Source: JBHGBM01 sp041946965 (GTDB taxonomy: Bacteria > Acidobacteriota > Terriglobia > Bryobacterales > Bryobacteraceae). Taken from it: a DNA stretch of 64,000 bases. The notes beneath the pieces were generated by a model. That model was given only the letters and a program-made list of their open reading frames with translations, made no database searches and had not been told where the DNA came from. Every line of letters starts with the position of its first letter. Positions within the stretch are counted from its first letter, which is position 1. Positions 1-8,419 of the stretch are shown here, piece after piece. The stretch spans positions 1 through 64,000 of the forward strand of contig JBHGBM010000006.1 in NCBI GenBank assembly GCA_041946965.1, read 5' to 3'. A program made the position numbers and the translations under genes.

Positions 1-216
1 GGCATCATCTACCAGGCCATGGGGTTCACGCCGGACATGTTCACCGTGCTGTTCGCCATCCCGCGCACGGTCGGCTGGCTCACGCAGTGGCAGGAACTGC
101 TCGGCGACTCCGAACAGAAGATCGCGCGCCCACGCCAGATCTACATTGGCCAGGAGGCACGCGACGTCAAGCCCCTGGCGGAGCGCCAGGCGAAAACTTC
201 CACGATTTCCGCATAA
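1..216 (+). CDS. gltA: Citrate synthase, C-terminal end (5' truncated by window edge)
   Basis: The reading frame is open from base 1 and ends with TAA at 214-216, giving the last 71 residues of a protein whose start lies outside the window. The residues match the end of citrate synthase: a segment around [19 protein letters not shown], which holds the conserved FAIPRTVGW arginine region, then the RPRQIYIG motif that family members carry close to the C-terminus. Citrate synthase condenses oxaloacetate and acetyl-CoA in the cytoplasm at the entry of the TCA cycle. A nested palindrome follows directly. Whether this is a citrate or a 2-methylcitrate synthase cannot be decided from the tail alone. 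Confidence 0.9.
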   Translation, partial: GIIYQAMGFTPDMFTVLFAIPRTVGWLTQWQELLGDSEQKIARPRQIYIGQEARDVKPLAERQAKTSTISA

Positions 217-219
217 AGC

Positions 220-285
220 TTAGCAGCCGGCTTCCGGTTCACCGGCTCATCGGGCTGCGCCGGTGGGCCGGCGGCCGGCTGCTAA
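220..285. terminator. Nested palindrome between convergent genes
   Basis: Perfect 12-base arms TTAGCAGCCGGC (220-231) and GCCGGCTGCTAA (274-285) enclose further paired arms (CCGG 234-237 with 268-271; ACCGGC 241-246 with GCCGGT 259-264). It lies between the citrate synthase stop and the stop of the convergent small secreted protein. No T-run follows on either strand, so it is a bidirectional terminator or 3' stabiliser by inference. Confidence 0.55.
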
Positions 286-293
286 TGATCGCC

Positions 294-611
294 TCAGTTC
301 ACCACCACCTTGGTCTTGGTGCCGCCGATGCGGATTTCCTGGATCTGGTACTTGCCGCTGCCGTTGCTGTACCGCACGCTGGTGGAAGGATACTTCTGGT
401 CGCCGGTGACGACCTGGACGTTTGCTTCCACTTTCTGCTTGTGGCCGCGAATGGCGATCTTGTCGCCGTTCACATCAAGCTTGTAGTCGCCGGGTTTCAG
501 CTCGGTCCCGTTCAGCACCGAGGGCTGAAACAGCGTGAGCGAATAGGTCTTGGCGCTGGCGCCGGCGATCGCCAATGCGAACGCCGCGAAGCACACCACG
601 AGTCTCTTCAT
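294..611 (-). CDS. Small secreted protein of unknown function
   Basis: About 105 residues. The first 20 (MKRLVVCFAAFALAIAGASA) are a textbook signal peptide with an ASA cleavage site, so the mature protein of roughly 85 residues is exported. The remainder is rich in beta-strand-forming residues and lysines (for example ELKPGDYKLDVNGDKIAI), with no motif I can assign to an enzyme. A GTG at 614 sits immediately before ATG 611; I use the ATG. Short secreted proteins with this LKPGDYKL pattern are common in acidobacterial genomes in my recollection, but the function is unknown. It lies downstream of miaA on the same strand with a 71-base gap, so it may have its own promoter. Confidence 0.75.
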   Translation of the reverse strand: MKRLVVCFAAFALAIAGASAKTYSLTLFQPSVLNGTELKPGDYKLDVNGDKIAIRGHKQKVEANVQVVTGDQKYPSTSVRYSNGSGKYQIQEIRIGGTKTKVVVN

Positions 612-682
612 CACGTTCGTATCCCCGAAAATCTGGTTTCAACTCCCAACATGTAATACGGACGAGCGCGGAAAACGTTCGC

Positions 683-1621
683 TCAAAAAGTCCCCAGGAA
701 GGCGCGCACACGCGCGAGCGCATCCTGCTGCACCCCCGGATCGTCGCCGAAGCCTTTGAGCCATTCCAGGTCCGGCTCCTTGCGGAACCATGTCATCTGG
801 CGTTTGGCGTAGCGGCGCGTGTTGCGCTGGGCGTAGAACACCGCTTCCTTCAGGTTCAACTCGCCGCGCAGCATCTGGAGAGCCTGCTTGTAGCCGTGCG
901 ATTCGAAGGGTTTCGATTCCGGCGGAAAGCCGCGCGCCAGAATGCCCCGCACCTCTTCCACCAGGCCGCCCTCGAACATGCGGGCGCACCTCGCATCCAG
1001 CCGCTCGTAGAGCGCCTCGCGCGGCGGCCACAGGCCGAGCTTGAGCGCGCGGTACCCTTGGAGCGCGTCGCGCCCTTCACCGAACAGCTCCGTCATAGGC
1101 CGCCGCGCCAGCAGGCAAACTTCCAGCGCGCGCATCACTTTGGGAACGTCGCGGGCGTGGATGCGCGCGGCCGCGCGGGGATCGAAGCGTCCGAGCAGCC
1201 GGTGCAGCGAGCCTGCGCGCCGGCCCTCCCGCGCGGCCAGCCTGGCGCGCAATTGCTCGTCGCGCGACGGCCCCTCGAAGAGGCCGTCGATCAGCGCGCG
1301 CAGGTAGAACCCCGTGCCCCCCGCCACTACCGGAAGCCTGTCGCGGGACGAGATGTCCTGAAGCGCACTTCGCGCCAGCCTCGCGTATTCGCCGGCGGTA
1401 AACACCCGGTCGGGATCCACAAAGTCCATCAGGTGGTGGGGGATGCCGCGCATCCCGGCTGGGGTCAGCTTCGCCGTGCCGATGTCGAAATATTTGAAAA
1501 CCTGGAGGGAATCGCAATTGACGACCTCGCCGCGGAATTCTTCGGCGATGCGCAGGGCGAGTTCGCTCTTGCCGGAGCCGGTCGGTCCGGCAACCGCTAC
1601 CAGGGGAAAGGGCGCAGGCAT
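683..1621 (-). CDS. miaA: tRNA dimethylallyltransferase
   Basis: 312 residues, normal for the family. MiaA transfers the dimethylallyl group of DMAPP to N6 of A37 in tRNAs that read codons starting with U, in the cytoplasm. Visible signatures are the P-loop GPTGSGKS at residues 12-19, the substrate-binding DSLQVFKYFDIGTAK segment starting near residue 37, the GGTGFYLRAL motif near 101 and the C-terminal segment GYKQALQ followed by TRRYAKRQMTWFR, typical of the tRNA-binding end. The start has a -10-like TATAAC (1647 to 1642, minus strand) about 20 bases upstream, sharing bases with the promoter of the divergent TPR gene. Confidence 0.95.
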   Translation of the reverse strand: MPAPFPLVAVAGPTGSGKSELALRIAEEFRGEVVNCDSLQVFKYFDIGTAKLTPAGMRGIPHHLMDFVDPDRVFTAGEYARLARSALQDISSRDRLPVVAGGTGFYLRALIDGLFEGPSRDEQLRARLAAREGRRAGSLHRLLGRFDPRAAARIHARDVPKVMRALEVCLLARRPMTELFGEGRDALQGYRALKLGLWPPREALYERLDARCARMFEGGLVEEVRGILARGFPPESKPFESHGYKQALQMLRGELNLKEAVFYAQRNTRRYAKRQMTWFRKEPDLEWLKGFGDDPGVQQDALARVRAFLGTF

Positions 1622-1645
1622 GAGTGGGCGCGCAACTTCCCGTTA

Positions 1646-1651
1646 TACAAT
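1646..1651 (+). promoter_or_regulatory. -10 element TACAAT of the TPR gene
   Basis: TACAAT within TATACAAT (1644-1651) lies about 60 bases before the TPR gene start at 1713. The overlapping bases 1642-1647 read TATAAC on the other strand and may serve miaA, making a compact divergent promoter. No good -35 hexamer is apparent. Confidence 0.4.
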
Positions 1652-1712
1652 GAAATGGAACGGTTCGACTTCTCTGGGCATCCAAAGCACAGGTCGAATG
1701 AAGGTTAACAGC

Positions 1713-3731
1713 ATGTCCCGCAGCCTATTGCTGTCTTTGCTGGCCGCTTCCCTCATGGCCGGCGCGCAATCCCCGGCCGGACCCGCGCGGTCCGATAAAG
1801 CCGAGGCCTACTACAACTTCGCCATGGGCCATCTGTACGCCGAGTTGGCGGGCGCTTACGGCAACCGGGCCGAGTACATCAACAAGGCCATCGACTACTA
1901 CCGGCAGGCCATGCGGCTGGATCCTTCGGCGGCCTTCCTCACCACCGAGCTGACCGACCTCTACATTCAGGCCGGGCGGCTGCGCGACGCGGTGACCGAA
2001 GCCGAGGCCATGCTCAAGCAGGATGCGGGCAACCTCGAGGCGCGCCGCATCCTGGGGCGCATTTACACCCGCATGATCGGTGACACGCAGCACGGCAAGG
2101 TTGACGAGAACATGCTGCGCAAGGCCATCGAGCAGTACGAAAAGATTGTGGAAAAGGAGCCCAAGGATATCGACTCCTGGCTCGTGCTCGGGCGCCTCTA
2201 CAAAGCCGCCGCGGACTCGCCCAAGGCCGAGAAGGCCTACCAGCAGGCGCTCCAGATCGAGCCCAACAACGAAGAGGCGCTCACCGGTCTCGCCATCGTG
2301 TACTCGGACGTGGGCGACACCGCCAAGGCCATCGAGAAGCTGAAACAGCTCGCCGGCCAGAACCCCAACCCGCGCGCCCTCGCCGCCCTGGCCAGCTCCT
2401 ACGAACAGCTTCGCGAGTACCGCGCCGCCGCCGAAGCGCTGCGCAAGGCCATCCAAATGCAGCCGGACAACACCCGGCTGAAGCGCGCCCTGGCGCAGGA
2501 CCTGCTGCTCTCCGATGATTACGAAGGGGCGCTGGGGATCTACACCGAGCTGGCGGCCGCCGACCCGCGCGACGCCCAGGTGCAGCTCCGCCTGGCGGAG
2601 GCCTACCGGCAGAAGCGCGATTTCCCCAAAGCCCACGCCGCCCTGGCGAAAGCCCGCGAGATCGACGGCAATACCCTGGAAGTGCGCTACGACGAGGTCA
2701 ACCTGCTGGATGCCGAAGGCAAGCCGCAGGAGGCGCTGGCGCTGCTGAAAGGCATTGTCGAGGAGACCGCCAAAACCAGTTACTCCGTCTCCGAACGGGG
2801 CAACCGCGCCATGCTGCTGGAACGGCTGGGACTGCTTCATCGCAGCCTCAACCAGCATCAGGCGGCGGTGGACGCCTTCCGCCAGATCGCCGTCCTGCAA
2901 CCCGATAGCGCCAACCGGGTGGCCGTGCACATCGTGGATACCTGGCGCATGGCGCGCGATTACGCCAAGGCCCGCCAGGAGGCCGACGCCGCGCTCCAGA
3001 AGTGGCCCAAGGACCGCATGATCCAGATGGTCCACGCCTCGCTGCTGGCCGACATGGGCGAGACCGCCAAGGCCGCTTCCGAAGTGAAAGCCCTGCTTAA
3101 CGGCGAGCGGGATCGCGAAACCTGGCTGGCGCTGGCCCAGATCTACGAAAAAGGCAAGCAGTACGGCGAGCAGGCCAAGGCGCTGGCGGAAGCCGAGAAG
3201 CTCTCGACAAGCAAGCAGGACAAAGCCACCGTCTACTTCATGCGGGGGGCCATGTACGAGAAGATGAAGGACTTCGACCGCTCCGAGGCCGAATTCCGCA
3301 AGGTGCTGGCCGAGGACCCGGACAACGCCAGCGCCATGAACTACCTGGGCTACATGCTCGCCGACCGCAACGTGCGGCTCGAGGAAGCCCAGAAGCTCAT
3401 CACCCGCGCGCTCGAGTTGGATCCCAACAACGGCGCCTATCTCGACAGCCTGGCCTGGGTCTATTACCGCCAAAACAAGCTGCCGGAAGCCGAGAACCTG
3501 CTGATCCGCGCGCTGGAGCGCGTAGGCAACGATCCCACCGTGCACGATCACCTGGGCGACGTTTACGACAAGCAGGGCAAGACCCGGGAGGCGATCACCC
3601 AGTGGCAGGCTTCGCTCAAGGAGTGGGAGGCCACCCCGAAATCCGAGGCCGACCCCGACGAGATCGCGAAAGTCGCTAAGAAGCTGGAGAACGCCCGCGT
3701 CCGTCTGGCCAAAGAAACCGGGCGCGAGTAG
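1713..3731 (+). CDS. Secreted tetratricopeptide-repeat protein
   Basis: 672 residues from the ATG at 1713, chosen because GAAGG sits about eight bases upstream; an ATG at 1698 would add five residues. The N-terminus (MSRSLLLSLLAASLMAGAQS) is a signal peptide, so the protein works in the periplasm or at the outer membrane. Almost all the rest is TPR: repeated units such as AIDYYRQAMRLDPS, AYQQALQIEPNN, EFRKVLAEDPDN and ITRALELDPNN, with the penultimate units showing the AxNYLGYMLAD pattern common in large bacterial TPR proteins. TPRs form a superhelical scaffold for protein binding; the partner is not evident. It starts 91 bases from divergent miaA and its stop abuts the convergent glycosyltransferase. 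Confidence 0.85.
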   Translation: MSRSLLLSLLAASLMAGAQSPAGPARSDKAEAYYNFAMGHLYAELAGAYGNRAEYINKAIDYYRQAMRLDPSAAFLTTELTDLYIQAGRLRDAVTEAEAMLKQDAGNLEARRILGRIYTRMIGDTQHGKVDENMLRKAIEQYEKIVEKEPKDIDSWLVLGRLYKAAADSPKAEKAYQQALQIEPNNEEALTGLAIVYSDVGDTAKAIEKLKQLAGQNPNPRALAALASSYEQLREYRAAAEALRKAIQMQPDNTRLKRALAQDLLLSDDYEGALGIYTELAAADPRDAQVQLRLAEAYRQKRDFPKAHAALAKAREIDGNTLEVRYDEVNLLDAEGKPQEALALLKGIVEETAKTSYSVSERGNRAMLLERLGLLHRSLNQHQAAVDAFRQIAVLQPDSANRVAVHIVDTWRMARDYAKARQEADAALQKWPKDRMIQMVHASLLADMGETAKAASEVKALLNGERDRETWLALAQIYEKGKQYGEQAKALAEAEKLSTSKQDKATVYFMRGAMYEKMKDFDRSEAEFRKVLAEDPDNASAMNYLGYMLADRNVRLEEAQKLITRALELDPNNGAYLDSLAWVYYRQNKLPEAENLLIRALERVGNDPTVHDHLGDVYDKQGKTREAITQWQASLKEWEATPKSEADPDEIAKVAKKLENARVRLAKETGRE

Positions 3732-3732
3732 C

Positions 3733-4941
3733 TCAGGCTCTCCGCTTTTTCATCAGCCGCAGCAGCAGTTCTTTGCGTGCCGGAGAGAGCGCCTCCACCG
3801 CGCACGCCGGCGCCTCGCTCCGGGCGGGCGTCAGCCGCAGCAGCAGTTCCTCCAGCGCCTCCGGGCGCACGCCGCTCACAAAACGCAGCGCGGCTTCGCG
3901 GGAGGCGCGGGACTCCTCCTCGTACCGTTCGGAATCGCCGGTGAGTTGCCCCAACGCCTCGGCCCACGGCTCGATCTCGAGCGGCGGCGCGATCAGGCGC
4001 GGCAGGTGGCGCTCGTCGTACACCGGCTCGTAGCGCGTCACCCGCGGCGTCGGGATCAGGTGTCGCGTGCCCATTTTGGCTTCCCGCAGTCCGCCGGAAT
4101 CGCTCGCAATCACCGGGACCCCGTGCAGCATCGCCTCCACGACGATCAGCCCGAATCCCTCCAGCCATAGCGACGGCATCAACAGCACGCGCGTGCGCGC
4201 CAGCAATTCCTCGATCGCCTTCACGTTCGGCAGCAGCGTGACATTCGGCAGCCGCGAGAGCGCTGCGCGGTCCGCAGCCGTGGTACCCCATCCCGGAAGG
4301 GCGCCGAAGGGCAGGTTCGGAAACCGCTGGGCCAGCGCGAGAAAGACGCCGATGCCTTTCAGCGCGCACGGGTTAATCATGACCACCATTTCCCCGCCCA
4401 GCGCCGGGTAAGGCGGCGCGCCGTAAACCGGCGGATGCACAATTTCGGCCGCGCGCCCAAGGTAAGCGCGGGTGTACTCCGCCATGCTCGCGCTGATCAC
4501 CACCACGGCGGCGGCGCGCTCCAGGACCGCCGCGGCGCGCGAGTCCGCGTTCCAGCTCTCGGGACCGAAGGGGTAGAACTGCGGGGTGTGCGCCAGGTAC
4601 ACCACGCGGCCGGGCGCGGCTTCAGAGGCTTCCCGCAGCAGGGCGTGGCTGAGGTCTTCCGAGGAGACCAGCACCCAGTCGGGATGGAACTCGCGCACCT
4701 GCTCCCGCAGCAGGCGCACGCGGGCGGCGGGGTCCGTGGCGGCAAACACCGGAAACGGCGCCGCCCCGATCCGCTCCTCCCGCATCTGCCGCGCCCGTTC
4801 GTCTTCGGCGGCGAGTTCGCCGCACACGATGCGGCACGCGTGGCCCGCCGCCGCCAGCGTGCGCAGCCAGGCGAGGTTGGAACGCGTGGCGCCGCCCCGC
4901 GGCGGCACGTAGGAGGCGCTGGCCGCGAGCAAAACCCGCAT
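3733..4941 (-). CDS. GT4-like glycosyltransferase of the FkbH module
   Basis: 402 residues with a GT-B fold pattern. The start MRVLLAASASYVPPRGGATR gives the N-terminal Rossmann strand and the glycine-rich acceptor loop; the C-terminal half has the donor-site segment LWLEGFGLIVVEAMLHG (EGFG...E, the E-x7-E motif of GT4 enzymes) followed by GVPVIASDSGGLRE. It should transfer a sugar from a nucleotide donor in the cytoplasm; donor and acceptor are unknown. It starts only two bases after the stop of the FkbH-like carrier protein, so the two are cotranscribed and probably translationally coupled. The last 18 residues (ALSPARKELLLRLMKKRR) resemble the linker found at module borders of NRPS/PKS proteins, which is unexpected in a glycosyltransferase. 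Confidence 0.85.
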   Translation of the reverse strand: MRVLLAASASYVPPRGGATRSNLAWLRTLAAAGHACRIVCGELAAEDERARQMREERIGAAPFPVFAATDPAARVRLLREQVREFHPDWVLVSSEDLSHALLREASEAAPGRVVYLAHTPQFYPFGPESWNADSRAAAVLERAAAVVVISASMAEYTRAYLGRAAEIVHPPVYGAPPYPALGGEMVVMINPCALKGIGVFLALAQRFPNLPFGALPGWGTTAADRAALSRLPNVTLLPNVKAIEELLARTRVLLMPSLWLEGFGLIVVEAMLHGVPVIASDSGGLREAKMGTRHLIPTPRVTRYEPVYDERHLPRLIAPPLEIEPWAEALGQLTGDSERYEEESRASREAALRFVSGVRPEALEELLLRLTPARSEAPACAVEALSPARKELLLRLMKKRRA

Positions 4942-4943
4942 GC

Positions 4944-7022
4944 TTACTGCCCGCTTTCTTCCTTTTCGAGGAGCGCGCGCACCTCTTCGTCGGAGAGGTT
5001 TTCGATTTCCGCCAGCAACGCAGCGTAATCGCCCGCCCCGGCTTGCTCCAGGCGCTTCAGCTCCACCGCCTTGGCCAGCTCCGCGATGGTGAACTCGCCG
5101 CTGTACACCACCTCCAGCGAAAGGTCCGCTCCCACGGCCTGCCGCACGCGCGAAAGCAGTTGCACCGCCAGCAGGGAGTGGCCGCCCAGGTCGAAAAAGT
5201 CGTCGTGCACCCCGATGGCCTGCAAGTTGAGCAGCTCGATCCAGATTTCGGCGAGTTGCTGTTCAAGCTCCGTGCGCGGCGCGGCGGAGTGATTGTTCAG
5301 CGCGCGTGGCCCGCCCCGCACCTGCTCTTCAATCTGGGCCGCGGTGCGCAGGTGGCGGGCGATGCGGGCGTAATCCGCGCGCTTTCCGCCGTGGCCCCCG
5401 GCCTTCGCCGGGGCGGGGCGGGGCCGTGGCCCGGCGGCCGCAGGGTCGTACCGTACGGCGGCTGCCTGCGCGGCGGAAAACCGGAACACGCCGCCGGCAT
5501 CGGCCGGGCCGAGCGAGGCCAGAAACAGCCGCGCGGGAGCGTTGCGCGCCGTGGGGACAAACGGCACCGCGACGGCTGCCAGCCCGTGCGCCAGCGCAAT
5601 CTCGCCGAGCCGCGCGAGCATGCGGTGCTCCACGCCGCGGCCAAGCACGCGGCAACTCAACAGGAACGTGTCCACCGCGAGCGCATCGGCTTCCAGCCGG
5701 TAAATCACCACCCCCGTGAGCCCGTAGCTGCCGAAGCGATCGCTCACGTGCACCGTGAGGCACTCGGCGCCCGCGGCCAGCAGCGCCGTGATCTCGGCTT
5801 CGCCGCGCCGCACGGTGGTGCAGTTCATCTGGTTGGTGCGGTTGGTGAGCTGCGCCACGCGCGCCAGCTCGTCCGGGGCGGCGGGCGTGATGCGAACGTC
5901 GAGTTCGAGCCCGCGCAGGAATTCCTCGAAGCTGTGGGATTCGCGCTCCAGCCTCGCGCGCTCGGCCTGCTGCGCGTAGAACTCCGTACGCCGCCGGTCT
6001 TCGGCGGTAACCCGCAAGCGGTCGAAGGCCCACACGTGGCGCAGAAAATCCGGGATCTCCTGCGGGCGGTGGGGCAGCGCCAGCGCCAGCACCTCCGGGC
6101 AGGCCGACTCGACTTCGGTGCACTCCTTGGGGTTGTCGTCCACCAGGATGAAGCTGTCCAACCCGAGATCGAGATCCTCGGCGATTCCGGCGAGATTAAC
6201 GGGCTTCGGCTCCCAGTTGATGCGGCGCGCGGCGAAGTGATCCAGCCGCAGCGGCATCTCGGGATGGGCGCCGAAGGTTTCCAGCACGTCCTCTTCGTTG
6301 TTCTTGCTGGCCAGGGCCAGCAGCATGCCGTTCCCGGCCTGCGACCGCATGAACTCCTGCAAGGCGCGGCGGGGCGGGTCGATGAGGACGCGCTCGGGAC
6401 CGTCCTCGCCGCACACGCCCTTCCACAGCGTCTCATCGCAATCGAGCGCGATCACCTTGTAGGCCGGAGCGCGCAGCGCGTGCGCCTTTCGCACCAGCGT
6501 GGTGGCGAGCGCGGTGAAATAACGCGGCGTGTAGGGCACGTGCCCCAGTTCGTCGGCGTGCGGGTCGTGAACCTCGGAGACGGGATACCACGCCTCCACG
6601 TCGCCGTCCGTGATCACGTACACCCCGGCCAGATCGCGCAGGCACGCGGCCATCCCGGCGTGGGCGTCCCGCGAAAAATCCGCGGCGGCGGGAGAAGGCG
6701 GGCACAGGCAGACCAGCAGCGGCGCAGAGAAGACGCTCGCCGCCGAGCGGACCGCGCCGGTAAACTGCCGCACGTTGCGCTCCAGTTCGGCCTCCGGGGA
6801 GCCGTTGCGGAAGCGCACCCAGTCCTCGACGCGCACCAGCACGGCATTCACGCCGCGGTTGCGCGCCAGCAGGCTCTCGGCGTCGAGCAGTTGCTGGAAT
6901 ACCTGGTTGTAAGGCGCGAAGCGCACCTCCAGGCTCCAGCCGAGTTCCCCGGCCCAGAAGGCGAGAGTGGGTTCGAGCGGGTCCGCCGTGAACGTGGCGG
7001 CTACCGCGATCAGGTCGGCCAT
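4944..7022 (-). CDS. FkbH-like HAD-IIIC protein with C-terminal acyl/peptidyl carrier domain
   Basis: 692 residues from the ATG at 7022. An upstream in-frame ATG at 7043 overlaps a consensus -10 and is unlikely to be used. Domains in order: an N-terminal region with the [13 protein letters not shown] signature of FkbH proteins (about 1-170), the HAD catalytic motif DCDETLWKG at about 194-202 with [12 protein letters not shown] following near residue 300, a GNAT-like region with [10 protein letters not shown] (about 380-500), and a carrier domain with phosphopantetheine serine in DLGGHSLL at about residue 616. FkbH enzymes dephosphorylate 1,3-bisphosphoglycerate and load a glyceryl unit onto a carrier protein. 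Here enzyme and carrier are one chain. It is coupled to a glycosyltransferase and divergent from an MFS exporter, with no PKS or NRPS nearby. Confidence 0.9.
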   Translation of the reverse strand: MADLIAVAATFTADPLEPTLAFWAGELGWSLEVRFAPYNQVFQQLLDAESLLARNRGVNAVLVRVEDWVRFRNGSPEAELERNVRQFTGAVRSAASVFSAPLLVCLCPPSPAAADFSRDAHAGMAACLRDLAGVYVITDGDVEAWYPVSEVHDPHADELGHVPYTPRYFTALATTLVRKAHALRAPAYKVIALDCDETLWKGVCGEDGPERVLIDPPRRALQEFMRSQAGNGMLLALASKNNEEDVLETFGAHPEMPLRLDHFAARRINWEPKPVNLAGIAEDLDLGLDSFILVDDNPKECTEVESACPEVLALALPHRPQEIPDFLRHVWAFDRLRVTAEDRRRTEFYAQQAERARLERESHSFEEFLRGLELDVRITPAAPDELARVAQLTNRTNQMNCTTVRRGEAEITALLAAGAECLTVHVSDRFGSYGLTGVVIYRLEADALAVDTFLLSCRVLGRGVEHRMLARLGEIALAHGLAAVAVPFVPTARNAPARLFLASLGPADAGGVFRFSAAQAAAVRYDPAAAGPRPRPAPAKAGGHGGKRADYARIARHLRTAAQIEEQVRGGPRALNNHSAAPRTELEQQLAEIWIELLNLQAIGVHDDFFDLGGHSLLAVQLLSRVRQAVGADLSLEVVYSGEFTIAELAKAVELKRLEQAGAGDYAALLAEIENLSDEEVRALLEKEESGQ

Positions 7023-7041
7023 CGTGGATGGTTCAAGAGCC

Positions 7042-7047
7042 ATTATA
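7042..7047 (-). promoter_or_regulatory. Consensus -10 TATAAT of the FkbH-like gene
   Basis: On the minus strand TATAAT runs 7047 to 7042 and overlaps the ATG at 7043, so transcription should start near 7035 and the first usable ATG is 7022. Confidence 0.5.
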
Positions 7048-7056
7048 AACCGCTGC

Positions 7057-7062
7057 TATGAT
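7057..7062 (+). promoter_or_regulatory. -10 TATGAT of the MFS gene
   Basis: TATGAT ends five bases before the TTG start at 7068, so the message would begin at or next to the start codon. The two divergent -10 elements of this intergenic stretch are only nine bases apart. Confidence 0.4.
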
Positions 7063-7067
7063 GAGGC

Positions 7068-8321
7068 TTGGGATTTCTGGATCTCCTGCGCCGGAATCGC
7101 AACTGCCGCCGCATCTGGCTGGGACAGGTGGTGAGCGAGGCCGGCGACTACTTCAACAACGTGGCCGTCCTGAGCCTGGTTATGCAGGCCACCGGGTCGG
7201 GCATGGTGGTGAGCGGCGTCATGCTGGCGCGCGCCATCCCCGCGGTGCTTGCCGGGCCGCTCGCGGGAGTCATGCTCGACCGCTTCGACCGCCGCCGAAT
7301 CATGCTGGCGAGCGACCTGGTGCGCGTGGCGCTCGCCCTGGCCTTCGTGATCACGGTCCGGCATCCCGAGGCGTGGCTCCTCTACCTGCTGAGCGCCCTG
7401 CTGATGTTCGCCTCGCCCTTCTTCACCGCCGGACGCGCGGCCATTCTGCCCTCCATCGCGGCGCCCCACGAGCTGCACACCGCCAACTCCCTCACCCAGA
7501 CCACCCAGTGGGCGACCCTCGCCGCCGGCGCCATGCTGGCCGGCTGGAGCGTGGCGAAGTTCGGCTACGAGTGGGCCTTCCTCATCAACTCCGCTTCGTT
7601 TCTGTTCTCCGCCGCCTGCGTGTGGCGTCTCGAACTGCCCGGCGGATTCCGCGCGGTGCGTACGGGCGTGGCGCGCGTGGTGCGGCCGTGGCGTGAGTAC
7701 CGCGAAGGCCTGCGCTACATGGCCTCCCAGCCGCTCACCCTCGGCATCGCCATGATTACGGTGGGATGGGCGCTGGGCGGCGGCGCCGCGCAGGTGCTGT
7801 TCGCACTGTTCGGCGAGCAGGTGTTCGGCCGCGGCGCGGCGGGCATCGGCGAGATCTGGGGATTCGCCGGCGCCGGCCTTCTGCTGGGCGGATGGCTGGG
7901 TCACGCCGCCGGCAACCGCGCCGGCTTCACGGGGTACAAACGCACCGTGTCGGTGTGCTACGTGATGCACGGCGTGGCCTACGTGGCCTTCAGCCAGATG
8001 ACGGTGTATTGGGCGGCGCTGCTGCTCATGCTGCTCTCTCGCGTGGGCATGGCGGTCAGTTCCGTGTTGAACAATTCACAGCTCCTGCGCCACACCCCGG
8101 ACGAATACCGCGGCCGCGTCTTTTCCACCATGGAAACCCTCCGCTGGGCTGTCATGATGCTTTCCATGGCCGCGGCGGGCATCGCCTCCGGCTATGTGAA
8201 TACGCGCACGCTGGGCGCCGTGGCGGGCGTGCTGGGGACACTTACGGCCGTGTACTGGACGTGGGCGGACGCCACCGGGCGGCTCCCGGAGCCTCGTCCG
8301 TTAAAAAACTTAAAAGCATAG
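7068..8321 (+). CDS. MFS exporter (EntS / MFS_3 type)
   Basis: 417 residues starting at TTG 7068; an in-frame TGA at 7062-7064 rules out anything upstream, and the N-terminus (GFLDLLRRNRNCRRIWLGQV) aligns with the usual start of MFS_3 proteins. Twelve hydrophobic segments can be traced, with the MFS loop-2/3 signature PLAGVMLDRFDRRRIMLASD near residue 65. The family includes siderophore and drug exporters of the inner membrane driven by proton antiport. It is divergent from the FkbH/glycosyltransferase pair with under 50 bases between start codons, so it may export or flip their product (inference). A strong intrinsic terminator follows at 8378-8410. Confidence 0.85.
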   Translation: MGFLDLLRRNRNCRRIWLGQVVSEAGDYFNNVAVLSLVMQATGSGMVVSGVMLARAIPAVLAGPLAGVMLDRFDRRRIMLASDLVRVALALAFVITVRHPEAWLLYLLSALLMFASPFFTAGRAAILPSIAAPHELHTANSLTQTTQWATLAAGAMLAGWSVAKFGYEWAFLINSASFLFSAACVWRLELPGGFRAVRTGVARVVRPWREYREGLRYMASQPLTLGIAMITVGWALGGGAAQVLFALFGEQVFGRGAAGIGEIWGFAGAGLLLGGWLGHAAGNRAGFTGYKRTVSVCYVMHGVAYVAFSQMTVYWAALLLMLLSRVGMAVSSVLNNSQLLRHTPDEYRGRVFSTMETLRWAVMMLSMAAAGIASGYVNTRTLGAVAGVLGTLTAVYWTWADATGRLPEPRPLKNLKA

Positions 8322-8341
8322 AAGAACTTACATTCGCGGAT

Positions 8342-8410
8342 TGCTATGCTATGAGGGAGTCTTAAACCGCAACCTGGGGCCGTCGGGCGTCCGTCCGGCG
8401 GCCTTTTTTT
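8342..8410 (+). terminator. Rho-independent terminator, preceded by an extended -10
   Basis: Stem GGCCGTCGGG (8378-8387) pairs with TCCGGCGGCC (8394-8403) allowing two G-U pairs, loop of six, followed by seven T (8404-8410). This terminates MFS transcription. Just upstream TGCTATGCT (8342-8350) has the form of an extended -10 promoter, so a short RNA of about 55 bases ending at this terminator is possible. Confidence 0.8.
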
Positions 8411-8419
8411 CCACCCCCG

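Noticed and set aside
1725..3551. Long minus-strand open frame opposite the TPR gene
   Set aside because: Shadow of a GC-rich coding strand; its translation lacks domains while the plus strand shows regular TPR units.
5043..7061. Long plus-strand open frame opposite the FkbH-like gene
   Set aside because: Shadow frame; all conserved motifs lie on the minus strand.
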